This document shows positions 10,374 through 23,004 of a stretch of 64,000 bases of DNA, piece by piece (within the stretch, counting starts at the first letter, position 1; the number at the start of each line of letters is the position of its first letter). A program made the translations under genes and the position numbers. Source of the stretch: Enoplolaimus lenunculus (taxonomy: Eukaryota; Nematoda; Enoplea; Enoplida; Thoracostomopsidae); NCBI GenBank assembly GCA_030248215.1, contig JASANG010000705.1, positions 24,405 through 88,404 on the forward strand, given 5' to 3'. The notes below the pieces were generated by a model. That model worked only from the letters and a program-made list of their open reading frames with translations, did no database searches and was not told the origin of the DNA.

Positions 10374-13300
10374 ATGGATGTGCAACGTGCTTTAAGGGCT
10401 GTCAATGTTTCAACAGATGGCATGGTTCTGCGTAAGTGTTTTCACGAATATAAAATTAAATATATGAAAAAATATGGTCAAAATACGATGTAAAATACAT
10501 CAGTCATGAAAGTTTCTACGTTTTTTGCGCTCGGATCTGCATATTATTCACCAACTGTGCATGCATTAAAGGGTAAACTTAGAAATTTGACACTTTTTAG
10601 CGTATCGTATAGCACTTTTGCTACTTTCATTTTTGAGCCAGTAAAGACAGAGAAGTTGTTCAAGTTTAGCGCACCGTTATATTTTGAAAGTCTGTTTCAG
10701 TCTTTGTTTTAAGGTATTTTTGACTGCATTTGTACCGTTTTTATAGAACACTCTAACTTGATGCTACCTCCTGAATTGCTGCTCAAAGTTTTTATGTATC
10801 TCAATACTAGCGATCTCTGTAGCGTAATGCTGGTCAACCGATATATATACGGTGTTGCAAACCTCAAAATGCTGTGGTCCAAGATATACATATCATTGCG
10901 TGGTGTAAATAGTGATACGTCAGAGGCTACAAAAAGGTTTATCGCTTCGAAAGCAGACTCGCTCACTGAAATTTCAATTGCTTACGATTCAAAGGGTCGC
11001 GAATTTCACGAATTTTTGCCGCCCAGATCGTTCCAAAATGTCAAAAAACTTATGTTGTCTTATGCGTTTAGAGCCTGTACACATGATCAGGAAACGTTGT
11101 GCCAACGGTTTCCAAGTGTTGTTCATTTTAGCGCATTGGTTTGTGGCGACTATAATTCAATAGCGGTATACAAGTCTATTGCACACAATTGGAACAACCT
11201 ACGCGCTATAGAATTTTCGATGTGTGACGCCATGACGGAAGGTTCAATTAACTGGCTGCTTTCAAACATGCGGTCGGGCATCCTTGAACAGATCGTGCTA
11301 CGTTCTGTATATGTAGTTTCTACGACAGTAGAAATTCTCTGCTCAAGATTTGCGCGAACACTGAAGCTAGTTCATTTAAACGCTTCAATGCTGCAAGATC
11401 AGGATGTATTTTTGATGTGTCGGTCATTGCCCAACTTAATTTCCCTGGCGTTATATGACTGTTATGAATTTTCTCAAGACGTTCTCAATTACATTAGTCG
11501 AGTAAAACTAACGTGCTTGCGTTTAACAAATGCTGTCAGGTTTTTTCCCGACCGTTTGCATGAGTTAGTTTGCGCATCAGAACTGTCCAAAATGCAATAC
11601 CTTCGGTTAACTGGAAATATCGGGCTTGATTTAACTAGTGCGGTATTGATATCTCGCTACATGAATTGTCTGAAAGTTCTTGACATCAGTAATCATTGGG
11701 TTCAAGAAATTGATAAAGAACTCATATTGCCAGCGTGGCGCAATTTGGTATGTCTGGTAGCCATTAGTGTGTATGACATAGGGTCTATAGAATGTTGTCT
11801 GAACAAAAAGCCCAATGGAGCTCCAAGCCTGAAGTATATATTTGTGCTCAAAAAACCATACTCACTGGTTACAATAATGTTTCTCCGAAGATTGTTATCT
11901 AAGCGGTTTGTCTCGGCAGTCCGTTTTAAATTTGGCCAAAGTTTTCACGCCATAAGTGGGCTAGATGATTTCGATATGGACAGCCTATTGAAGAAGCTTG
12001 ATTTTCCATGGGATTTAGTGCATACACGTGAGTTTGTCACTGTGATACACTTTACCAGCTTAGTGTTTTTATGAAATCAAATTTAACTTCATAATTTTTG
12101 AACTTAGAAAAATTTTGTGTATATGCTTTTCCCGACTGTCCAGGCTGCCAAGTATATGCTTGTTTTTTAACTTCTATGGCCCTAAATATCCATTGGTTTG
12201 CGTGATAAAACGACAAACGGTATTGAACTTGTAAATTTCGCTGTTTTAGCCAGCGTTCATGGGCTTGACTCGAATGATTATGAAAACTGTAAGTGTTCCT
12301 ATAATTTTTTTCTTATGGTATGAAAGTATGTATACGTACTTTCCGTTCGGGGTGTTTTTGATTTAAAACTGTGTAATATTAAATGGATGTCGAACTTTTG
12401 TGTGAAAACATATATAGAGATTTGCACTTCGAACTACGCGACAAAGCATGCCGTTAAAGAAAATGCACCAAATGCGGCCCGCTACATGTTTTGCATATTA
12501 TCCTATAATGTAACCATTTGTAGTCATTTCGTCTGAATATGTGACTGTATCAAAATCCGTTTGTGCTGAAGATGAAGGACATGCCAATGACGAAAACGGT
12601 ACTTTATATTTCAAAACTTATGTACCTTGTCTATTTTTGTTTTCTTTTATAGCAAGATGTGGAAATTTGCCTTAAAATATATATACGCAAATAGTTGTAT
12701 ATATATGTAGTGAATGCATTTATGGGCTTTATATCCTGGAATTAATTTTTATTTACAACCTAAACTCAACGTCCAAAATATTATGCGTAATTTTCAATAT
12801 ACGTTATACATTTCATTCTCATGTACCACTTTACAAGTTTTTATGGAATGCAACGTTTATTAGCGTTGAACAAGCTGTGTGTGCGTTTGAACATCTGCTT
12901 GCATGGTGCGATTGTGATCGGATATCCGAATCCGGTTTCTGCAAGAATTCATATCCGTTTCCGGATCCGGTACGGGTACCTGAAATAAGTTAAGAAGTTC
13001 AGACTATGTTTTACTGAAGTAAAAAAATCCAAGCCATTTAAACTCTAAAAAAGAAAAATGTGCTTTTAAAATTTTTCAAGCAGTGGACTGATTGCTGTCC
13101 GGTTAATATCCAGTTTCCGTTCCAGCAAAAATTTACTATCTGGCTTCGGTTCCGGTACCGGTTTCGGCCGCACCGTGGTATCTTGTCCATTTTTCGTTTT
13201 CTTTCATTGGTCCACAAGTGAAAATTTGTCTTTTAAACACATACCATTGGTAGCAGTATATCCTTATATTAGACTTACTTCGCAACTTTAGAATCCATGG

Positions 13301-15585
13301 AAACCTACCATATTGGTGTTGAGCAAGCTCAATATGTTAAGAGTTGTGGCGAAGTGGATCAGAGTGTCGTTCCAGAATCAGCTGAACGTTTACAAGCTGA
13401 ATTTGAAGTCAATAGTGTCAACATCGTCAGCAGTGAATTGGGTCAATGCGGTATGTAGTCTGTTTACAAATATATTATATCCTGCATTTGCGCAAACCTT
13501 TCATTTTTTAATTTGTTCATAACGCTGAAACGAAAACTAAAATTGCTCAAGATTTTATCGCAGTATTTACGGTTGAACATTTTAAAAACACTCCAAACTG
13601 CAAAAGCAATGAAAAATGTTCCTAAATTTAAAATTAGGTTTTTACAGAATCACAGGAATGTGATACGCAGACCCGAAAACGACCCAAGGAGAGTGGAACT
13701 GGAAGTGGCGAGACAGAATCATTGGGTACTGAATTTGAAATGGAAGCAGTGTCATCAACAACGGGCGGTATGTAATATACTTCGGTTATTTTCTATAAAA
13801 TCTACCGTATATATCACTTAAAAGCTGGAAGGCCTCACATACGATTTTTGGGCACTGCTTCAGCACAAATATTGTATTTTATTAACAACGTTTTGATAAT
13901 ATATAAAGATCGTTGTACAAAAGAATAATAAATTGTACACATTTTAAATTCACTGACATTCTACTTTAATTTTGCATGGTATATACTTTAATAGTATATT
14001 TTATCTACGTATTTGTAGCAATTCTACCGTATCCTTTGAAAATTTATTTCGAACATGACACGTTATGAGTAAAATTAAAGTTCAGCGTGACCTTTCACAA
14101 TTTTTACAAAACATGGTTTTGTTTTTGGGAAGGTATGATACAGCAAAACGATCACAAACAAATTTTCTAAAGGCGTTTGTTTTAGAAGATCAGCAGTTTT
14201 TTGATACACCAAAACGAAGCCGATATGAAACCAATTCAAAGTTGGAAAACAGTTTGATGGATGTCCATAATGAAACGGAAACACTAGCTAGTACAGAAAA
14301 TTCGCCATCTCCACAGTTTCTTGATGGTATGTAGCGAAGGTCTCGTTTGTGTGTTTTTGAGCGTGTAGCGTTTATTCCTTGAGTCATTCCAAATATTTGG
14401 CTTAGAAAAAAGGCACGTGCAATCATTCGACATTTGTTCGTTTTTAAAAAATTTCCAAGTTACACTTCAGTCGCAAATTAAAAATTGACGAATATATATT
14501 GCATTTTCGCCTTTTGATTCTGGTACATACCTACGTCATGTATACCTTGCATTATGCAACATGATAAGAAACTCGTATTTCGTACGTACTATGCCAAGGT
14601 GCAAAAACGGTCTAAAAACTGAGACGTACCTAAGACAAATTCGAGCGCCGAATAAAGGTGTTTTATGAAAATTTTGAATTGTGATCTTGTATATTCTGTA
14701 CATTTTAATGCTCTCTCAAGCAGTATCTCATTGTTTGACTTTGTTGTTTTGTTTTCGTTGGATATTATATACAATATGATTTTCTACAAATGTATATCGC
14801 TTGGATTTACACGGTCACAAATTCTCCAAAATATATCTTGTCCGAACCCAGCATAGATGGTTTCAAACCGCCTTCTAATCCCTTTCGATCAATAGATTGT
14901 TCATTCATTCAAAGCGTTACCTATATGCTTGTAGACTACAAAAATTCGTATGGCGCAATTTTTACAAACAGTTAAATATTTTGAACATTTGATTGTATTC
15001 CAGTTGCCCCTGATATTATAAAGGGATATAAAGGATATAAAGTGTTGTGCGCTTATGCATTGGTATATGGCATGTGATATAAAATCAGAGTCCATTTATG
15101 AAAAGACGTGAACATTGATTAAACTTTTATATCAAAATTGTTTTTGTGCTACGAGCCGCAATATATATTCTATGCAAAAGGACTCTCTAAGTTTCGAATT
15201 AAACTTGCAGAATCTTCTGAGTCAGAAAATACGGAAAACATTTGTCCGAACAAGCAGCAATCGTCAATTTCTAATGTGCAGCAAAAACAGTCATGCTACG
15301 GTCCTGATGGACAGCTTGTTCCGCGGATTATTCTCGAGGTGACCATTTTTCTGCAACGTACCTATGTATTTTTAATCATAAAATTTATGAACAGTTTATT
15401 GTGTACCATTTTGAAAAATTCCATACATCCAAATTTTCCATTTATGAGCTGCTGTAGGCGGTTGTCTTGTATGCTAAAACCAAGCTCACAAATTTTGAAA
15501 CCAATTGCGGACATATTTCGCTATTTTTCCAGGGCGACGATAAGCGTCAACATATATTGGCAATCTATGCTGATGTATACTCTAG
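10374..15585 (+). CDS. F-box/leucine-rich protein with an acidic modular linker (likely N-terminal half of a longer gene)
   Basis: Exons by splice site and phase: 10374-10431, 10747-12027, 12250-12288, 12524-12598, 13292-13450, 13648-13767, 14186-14326, 15211-15338, 15533-15585. The ATG lies one base after a CAACTTAG acceptor, suggesting a trans-spliced leader. Residues about 26-70 are an F-box (LPPELLLKVFMYL, a VNRYIYGVA segment, then LWSKIYI), the SKP1-binding module of SCF ubiquitin ligases. Residues about 70-446 contain irregular leucine-rich repeats (LISLALYDC, YLRLTGNIGL, LKVLDISNHW). Residues 447-685 are acidic and Ser/Thr-rich and come from short exons, each a multiple of three. No terminal exon was found: the last donor (15586) is in phase with the acceptor at 16577. 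The F-box exon could instead stop at 12074 by reading past its donor. Confidence 0.65.
12902..13177. mobile_element. MITE with CAGGGTGCAA-type ends, degraded
   Basis: Starts CATGGTGCGATTGTGATCGG and ends GGTTTCGGCCGCACCGTG. It contains GGATATCCG and TCCGGTACCGG motifs in opposite orientations at its two sides. It lies in an intron of the F-box gene. Confidence 0.55.
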
Positions 15586-16135
15586 GTATGTGTGTTTTTG
15601 AACAGTATAATACGATTTTTTACTAACTTATATCTAATGATATGGTGTACCGGATATCCGCTTCCGGTAAAAATCAGTTTTCATTTCCGTTATAGAAATA
15701 ACGTACTTTCCATATTTTATATGCTCAAAGTTGTTTATAAAAACAATATCGCAATTTTTGATTACAGATACGCTGCAACTGTTCGAAATAAACAATACAC
15801 AAAATTTAAATAAATTTTTAAAAATATAAGGTGCATACACCATTTTTGTTCAAAATTTAAAAAACTTGGTGAATTTTTCATGTCTCAATTGTGTTGCATA
15901 ACATATATATCATTGAAACTTTTATATATACTTCAATATTCGTTTTCCGCAATCACAAACTGTCCCTTTACACACAGCTTTTCACTGATTATCGCTAGTG
16001 ATTTATTTTACACTGAATGACAGGCTCCTATCGTCGTTCCCATTTTTTTACAAATTTTATGTTGAACCAACTGGTCAAGGTCCAGTATCGGTACCGTCCT
16101 GTTTTAAGCTGCTATTGGAAGGGCTTTAAAAGGGC

Positions 16136-16314
16136 GGCCCATGTATGATCAGGGGCGGAACGTTTTTTGTGGGACCAGTAAAAACAGTAAGCTTAGCATT
16201 AGACTAATTTATTTGCTTGGCTTAGGCTTAGGCTTAGGAATATGCTCATACGCTTAGGCTTAGGCTTAGGAATATGCTTCTAATACTGTTCCGCCCTTGT
16301 ATTTAACATTGGGC
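16136..16314 (-). mobile_element. telomere-hexamer MITE copy in an intron
   Basis: Ends GGCCCATGTATGATCAGGGG and TTTAACATTGGGC. The core has two runs of TTAGGC hexamers, each ending GGAATATGC. It lies in the intron between the acidic linker and the large DDE-like exon. Confidence 0.75.
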
Positions 16315-16577
16315 GAAAGAGATTTAGAAAATTCTGATTTCCTTGAGTTCAAACCTCCAGACAAATTTTTTAAAAAGATGGAATGCTGCAGCTTAACCGC
16401 TAAAACTTATGTTGACGGGTAGATTATAGAGCAGGAAATGTTAAGTCACAACCAATTTTGAATCGCAAGTTTTGAGTCTTGCGGTATGGTCCACAAGTCA
16501 AGAATCGGGGTCGACATTGTTAAAATCGTATTGGTATCACTGTCAAATATCTGTTTTCTATTTGTGTATGTTTTCAG

Positions 16578-19500
16578 TTTTGATGCTGTTCATCTTGCGG
16601 ACCGCCGACCAGTAAGGCTTCAGCAATGGTCACAAAACTGGCAAATGGGTCGAGAATCTGCGACCATTGAATGTTATATTGCACACTTGGCGCAAGTTTA
16701 CTTAAAGCGTAATTCAGACAATAAAATCTACAAAAATTTGCTTCTTGCCCATTTTATTCTCTGCAACCAGTGCCCGACTATTCGAGAAACATGGCTGACA
16801 GTCTCCAAAAAACTAGACACCCAGCGCGCAATTAGTTACTTATTGCAATCATTGCCAGTCGGTATATATTATTCGAAAACGTTAAAACAGCATTTCGTTG
16901 TTCCCAAGTCGAACATTCGCACAATGCAAAACTCTGTTGATCAACGAATCGCTTTGCTGGCGGCGAAAACGTCAAAACCAAGTTTGTGCCGGGAAGAGTT
17001 CATCAAATTACTAAATATGGTTCCGCAATCTTCCCGCAATTATCTGAGGTATGCCGCTATGAAGTTTGGAAATCTTTCAAAAGCGCAATGCTCGCAGTAC
17101 AGTATTAGCAATCCAAGCTTGGTGGTGGCTAAAGTGAAGGCAAATCTTAAGTGCATTGCAAATATACGGTCAAAAATTGATGATCTTTTGTTCAAAAAGA
17201 AATATAGCAGTCCAGATGGTTTAATGAAATTTATTAGGAACGAAATCAAGATTGCGGCTAAGCAAACGGACATTGTCAATTTTTTGGAATACGCTATACA
17301 ACATCCTAACTGTAGAACTAGTGATTTAGCAGCGTCAGCTGGTTCGGAAGTTGACCAGACATTGTTAAAATTAACACTGTACAAGGTGTTTCGATACGCT
17401 AACAAACACAAAAATTTGAAGCTACCACCTGCTTTAAATGAAATTGCATTGTCGTTAGAGCGCGGTGATCCTGAAATGTTGTGTTATTTGGATGAACGCG
17501 GTAAGCTGCTTAACGTAAGTCAAGTACTGCATAATCCTGAAAAAGAGAAGAAGTTTGTTTTGCAGTGGAAAAAAATTATGATTGATTATCAGCAGCGACA
17601 GACTATTTTAGAATTTGAACGTCTTCGGAAACAAAAATATATTCGACCAAATGCAAAACCCAATCTGCCGCCAGGGATCGGCAGGGAAATCGAGCAATAC
17701 GTTAAAAGTAATGCCGTGGGCGCTGATAGTCGCAGAGATACAACTGCGTTTATTTTTAATCAGTCAAAACCCGTGGATGATGCTGGGAAAATAATAGGAC
17801 CCCGAGAAAAAGTTACTTTTTATTCAATTAAAAAACATCTGGAGCAAGTATTTGGCCGAAAGTTCTCAAAGTCAGTAGTGTTTTACTGTTGTCAGAAACG
17901 CCACAAACTGCGCAAACTAACACATCGTCACTACGGGTTAGCTAACGTTGCATACAAAAAAGCGCGGCGCGGATTTTCAGCCAAATTCTCGCCAGATATG
18001 TTCATGAGTAACGCTTTCTACAAACTGAAAGATTTAATCGAGCCTAAATGTAAGGATGCTATTGAAATCAATAGCGACGACGCGGCTATGATTCGAACGG
18101 ATACCATGGCAACCCATGCACAGCATCCTTCATTGTGCATTCGCGGTCAGGCTCCAATCAGACCTCGTACAGATTATATAAACCAATACAAAAGTGGAAT
18201 ACAGGTGTCGAGCTACTATATTCCGCGATACCCGCAGCATAAAGCACACGCTGTGGGCGTAGTTAAAGCGCAACATTTTTATTCTAGAAGCGCCAGCCAA
18301 CACTTTGTTGATTTAAAAGCAGTGTTGAAACATATCGGTTTGTTCGACAAGCGCTATTTCGTCTGGATTTATCGTCGAGACGGTGGAAGTGATGTCGGTC
18401 CCGACTTTAAAGAAGTACAGTTTTGGCTGGCGTTTGCTCATGTTTTTAATCACCAGTTAGCAGTAATTCTGACTACACGATATCCTGGCGGGTCTTTCCT
18501 GAACTGTGTCGAACGTATGAACGGAGCACTAAAGTTTCGTGAGTCAAATTTGTATGTTGCATCAAATATGCATGGGAATAATCACAACTGGAAAACGGCA
18601 GAAGGACGTGCGTTATTGGACAGAAATATGGCAAGTGCAACTGAATATTATAAAACGTACGTTAACAACGCGCCATTTGGTGATACTAAAATACAGCTCA
18701 TTGATGGAAGCAAAGAAGTGATTATTCCACGAGCGTTGCTTTTAACCTTTCTGAGATCAACAAAAAAAGAAGAAAGAGAACGTGCAAAGAAGAAGTATCC
18801 GGAATACTGGAGCAGAATGGAGCAGATACAACACATTGCCAAAAGGCATAACATGTCCAAATACCGAAGTCAGTACTTTTACGGGCTGTTCCCGTGTTTT
18901 GAAACTGACTGCAAACATTTTGCATGCGTTCGGGGAAACCGTGATCAGATGTTCAAAGATACTATGTAAGTGAAGGTTGTTTCAGATCAGGGTACAACCG
19001 GAACAAAAATTATTTATCATACCTAAAAATTCATTTTTAACGTTTTATTTTATCGCTTATAAAAATACCGGATTTCCCTTTTGGAATGGGAACTCCGGTT
19101 TTACACCATGTGTAGGTATATATGACAATACCTAAGCACGGCGTGGAACTTGAAGAATTCAATACGTATTTTGTAGAAAAAAGCACCAATATTTTCCACT
19201 ATGTGTACTATAGCACCTAAAACAAGCGTTCTACACAATGCTGTTTTCAATCTCAGAAAACATGCGCCGATTTGTACTAGTTTTACTGTCTTACGAGTTC
19301 ATGCGCCGATTTGTACACGGTAAAATGTTACACATTTGGCAACGCAGAAAGTATAGAAAGATATTGAGTTTTTTATAGACAAAATCACCGTTGGTTCGCT
19401 GGCGGACCACTGATCAAGGATGTAATGTTTCCTGTGCCAGACCCGAATAGACCGTGGGGGGCAGACGATTGTGACACATGCAGTAAAGAAGGTTTACCAT

Positions 19501-22500
19501 GCCGAAGTCATTTTTTGCCTCGTATGTTTTAATTTCTATTTGTTGTTTTCAAATTGAAATATCAATTTGATGAATGATGTACAGTTTAAGGTTTCAGTGT
19601 CATAGGTTTTAAAAACTATTGGCCTTTTTATACAAAAGCGACAAAATACCGCAACACACAACGCTTCGAAAGGTCTTAGGTTTCTGTGGCAAGAACAGTG
19701 TATAAATTTTAAAGGAGAGATTAAATTTTGTTCGATACGCCGTTTAAAAACTGTGATAGGCATTTTGCGGTTTTTAGTCTACGCTTGTGTTGTGTTGTCT
19801 TAAAATCAGTGAAAACAAAATGTGCAAAATTTCGCACCAATTCAATAGAACTCTGCTGAATGAAAATTTGAACACCTATGCATTGTGGTATGTGCTTCTT
19901 CCAAATCAAATAAGGGCCCATACTTTTCAGCAGCTGCCGCACTCGAAGCTGGCATGGCGAAGCCTGATGTTCAAAAGTTTGAATATCCAAGCGTTACTTT
20001 GAAGCGATATGTGACGGACTGTCTTGAACACAATGCCAAGGCTGCAAATCACAACAATCCTCGAGACCTGTTGGACCCTGACAGCATTAAACAGTTAGCC
20101 AAGAAATGCATGCTTTTTGAGTATCAAGTGCGGTACTACGTAAATCACTTGATGGAAATTAAACGCAGTAAGTTCTATACGAATGCAAAGAAGTATGTCA
20201 GGGTGCTATCGGAATTCGGATTAAAATTCCGATTCAAAACGAGTTCCGATTCCGACTCTTGATTGTAGTTTAGCTTTACAGAGCCAAAAATGATTGGCAA
20301 TTTGTTCATGTGACGTTTTGAGATTTTTGCCAGATCACAGACACACTATATACTTGTAAAATACAAATTATTCGTATACTCAAAAAATTTATAGTCCCGA
20401 TTCCGGCCAGTTTCGCTTTGCACCCTGAAATATACCACAAAAATTTTCTATGCAATTTAGCTGGCCCATGTATACAATACGGCCGGAACAGTAGTATAAG
20501 CATATTCTTAAGCCTAAGCCTAAACCTAAGCCTAAGCGTATGGATGAGCCTATTCCTAAGCCTAAGCCTAAGCCTAAACAAAAAAGTAGTCTAAAGCTTA
20601 AACTGACTCTATTTATAGCCCATCCGGAAAACGATCTGAACCTGTTCTATACATGGGCCGTTTAGCTTCACAGACCCGAGAGGCTCTTATACGTTATAAA
20701 AAGTATTAACTTATGTTTGTACAGACTATAGAGGAATGTATGGTACGTAAAAATGTTTTTAGATCTTGAATATGCAACTCCTAAAAATAAGTTCTCAAAA
20801 AAGAGACACTAGCAGTTTTGAAACATGTGCACCATTTCGTCTACAACATATTTTAGCTTATAATAGTGTAAAGAATTTTTTACGTATATTACAGAAAAAT
20901 TTACCAAGGAGAAGTTTGCAGTTGACAGAGGTACAAAAAACATCGGTGAGACGGGTGCTGAACGAAGTATAAGAGCTAGATCTAAAACCTTTGACGACTC
21001 TAATGATAACAGTGACGCTGCTTCCGAATCTAGTGATACAGTAAGCAGTTTTGCAAACATAACTGACGACGATGCTTCAAACTGTTCTGGCACGACTTGC
21101 GAATCCAATACGTCACATTCGGCAGAAAACAGTTATTCAGGCAGTGACATTGTTCAACACGCTTCTGATGAAATTACAACAAACTCATTGGGTGAAGTGC
21201 TAACTATAAACGAAATGCCCGAGGAGTATAATGTTTCCCAAAACGACGCCACCGCTGAACATAAAACTTCAAAATGTACTACACCACAAACTACAATGAA
21301 TGCGAAGCACGACCACAACTTTTGGCGTATTAAGTTTTCAAACACGGAACTGTTTGATACAGAACAGCAGTCGGATGGTACGTTTTTAAAAACATGAGTT
21401 GCATTTCCTTGACGTTTTGTGTATTGCTGTCATGTTTTGAAATTGGAAATGAAGTGAAATAAAGATTTCCAAACTTCATTTTTGTTCATATTAAAATGTT
21501 CGTATATGCACCTTTGGACAAAGTATAAAATATAAATAAAAACATAAAACATTTTAAAATATCCCAAATTTAGTTTTTAGGAACATGTCGAGTTTGCGGT
21601 TTGCGAGCCAGCAGCAATCAGGATCTTAAAGTGTGTTAAGTGTTGCCGATGTATTCACATGAAGGCCAATGTATATATTAACAGGGCCGGTGCAGTAGTA
21701 TAAGCATATTCCTAAGCCTTGGCTAAGCCTAAGCCTAAGCTTAAACAAAGAAGTTAGTCTAAAGCTTAAACTGACTCTATTACATCCCCGCCAGAAAACG
21801 ATCCGGCCTGTATAAATAAAACATTTTAAAATTTATACCCAAATTTAGTTTTCAGGAACATGTCAAGTTTGCGGTTTGCCAGCCAGCAGCAGTCGAGATC
21901 TTATGAAGTGTGTTAAGTGTTGCCGATGTATTCACCTGACATGTACTATGTTTGCCGACGACTACATTGATCCGGACTCGTTCGTATGCTGTAGTGCTGT
22001 TATTGACCTTGGCATCGGTAAAAAACGCTTGTATGAACTTTAGCATTGGCCAAAAGAACGTTTTATGTTGTTTTCAACCACCACAATTCAATTTTGTGTA
22101 TTTTTATGCCGATATATCGCCCTGAACTGAAACATTAAGCCTATTCACAAGTTGTCACAACATGTAAAGCACCAGCAGACAAAGTAAAACGAAACAAAAA
22201 TTTTTAAACTATGAAATTTTTTTCTGCCAATACGACGGAAAGGATATCCGGTTTATGGTCTTACTAGCAAGGAGGGGTCCCCATTTTGGGTCCGAATCAG
22301 TATTAAGAATCCATATCCCTAATAAAGAGTCCGTAAGCGGACAGAGTCCCTAAACCCTAATTAGCGTCCATAAATGTCAATTAACCCTTATTGTAGCACA
22401 TAAAATGACTCCAGGACCAAATAATTTGAGTTCAAAACTTTAAAGCGTATATACTTACATTTTGAAAGTACATTCCTAAGTATAACCTTTTATTATCGCT

Positions 22501-23004
22501 CAAACTATTGAAACGAGACAAATATACGTTTAATTCAACGGATAGTTGCAGTACCGGATATATATCAGTAAAACGAAGGGCGGCGGAGCGTGGGTTAAAT
22601 ATGAATAACAGACCGTAACCGAATAACAAGAGGGGGGACCCTCTGGAGAGGCCAAAAATATCACCCCCCTCTTATTCGGGTGAATACAGTATGTTCTATT
22701 TTAACCAAAAAATGTGCCAGTGGTCGTATATATACTCTAAATACACTATACGTATATATACCTATACAAAATTTCAGTTCCATACACTCCAACTTGTTCC
22801 GCCTGTTCAAAGATGATGCATGGTGTATACGGTGGATACTGCAAATCTTGTCGAAAGTATTATCATGATGACTGCGTTGACCGTCCACCAATCACTGCTC
22901 AGTACTGCTGTATAAGCTGTGTTAAGGGTGAAAAAGAAGTGATCGGGAAACGAACAAATGTTCGCCGGAGTAGTCGCCTGTGCCAACAATTCTTGAAATA
23001 CTGA
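16578..23004 (+). CDS. DDE-nuclease-like protein with two C-terminal PHD fingers (likely C-terminal half of the F-box gene)
   Basis: Exons: 16578-18965, 19379-19521, 19931-20167, 20895-21377, 21856-22017, 22778-23004, all phase-matched. The 796-codon first exon resembles a transposase-like family that I recall from Hydra and amphioxus with an S-x-DDKA, then DGGPD-x-NPR, then PG-x-S-x-x-N-x-VER signature. Here the counterparts are INSDDAAM (codons at 18076/18079), RDGGSDVGPDF (18379-18403) and PGGSFLNCVERMN (Glu at 18511). That would be a D-D-E triad on an RNase H fold, which is inference. Next come a Cys/His segment (CDTCSKEGLPC), a helical segment, a 160-residue Ser/Asp-rich linker and two PHD fingers: CQVCGL with MKCVKC and HLTC, then TCSAC, YCKSC, HDDC and YCCISC. 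PHD fingers usually read histone tails. If it is a separate gene, an ATG at 16486 in the same frame could start it. Confidence 0.65.
20199..20427. mobile_element. MITE with CAGGGTGCT / TTTGCACCCTG ends
   Basis: Starts CAGGGTGCTATCGGAATTCGG and ends GTTTCGCTTTGCACCCTG. AATTCCGATT motifs sit inside each end. It begins 31 bases after the exon donor at 20168, so the open frame running into it is intronic. Confidence 0.65.
20463..20659 (+). mobile_element. telomere-hexamer MITE copy, well preserved
   Basis: Starts GGCCCATGTATACAATACGG and ends GTTCTATACATGGGCC. It has two CCTAAG runs separated by CGTATGGATGAGC, then the shared AAAAAGTAGTCTAAAGC. It lies in an intron. Confidence 0.8.
21541..21660 (+). 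pseudogene. disabled duplicate of the first PHD-finger exon
   Basis: The acceptor TTTTAG and about 90 bases of exon closely match the exon at 21856 (GAACATGTC-A/G-AGTTTGCGGTTTG). This copy lacks two bases where the intact exon reads CTTATGAAG, so the frame meets a stop before the HLTC half of the finger. A MITE lies directly after it. The model therefore uses the downstream copy. Confidence 0.65.
21664..21810 (+). mobile_element. telomere-hexamer MITE between duplicated PHD exons
   Basis: Starts GGCCAATGTATATATTAACAGG and ends GATCCGGCCTGTATA. The core has CCTAAG hexamers and the shared GTTAGTCTAAAGC. The sequence just after it (AAACATTTTAAAAT) repeats the sequence before the disabled exon, so the element marks the duplication junction. 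Confidence 0.7.
22258..22691. mobile_element. MITE, TACTGTAGTGACCCGAATAAG-end family
   Basis: The right end is CCCCCCTCTTATTCGGGTGAATACAGTA. The left end keeps only GGAGGGGTCCCCATT. The core shared with other copies includes AGTCCGTAAGCGGA, ATGACTCCAGGACC, TTAATTCAACGGATA and ACCCTCTGGAGAGG. It lies in the last intron of the PHD gene. TA flanks and ends suit a Tc1/mariner-type non-autonomous element. Confidence 0.7.

Noticed and set aside
19885-19930. Upstream start for the helical segment exon
   Set aside because: This lies before the CTTTTCAG acceptor; only the part from 19931 is in phase with the preceding exon.
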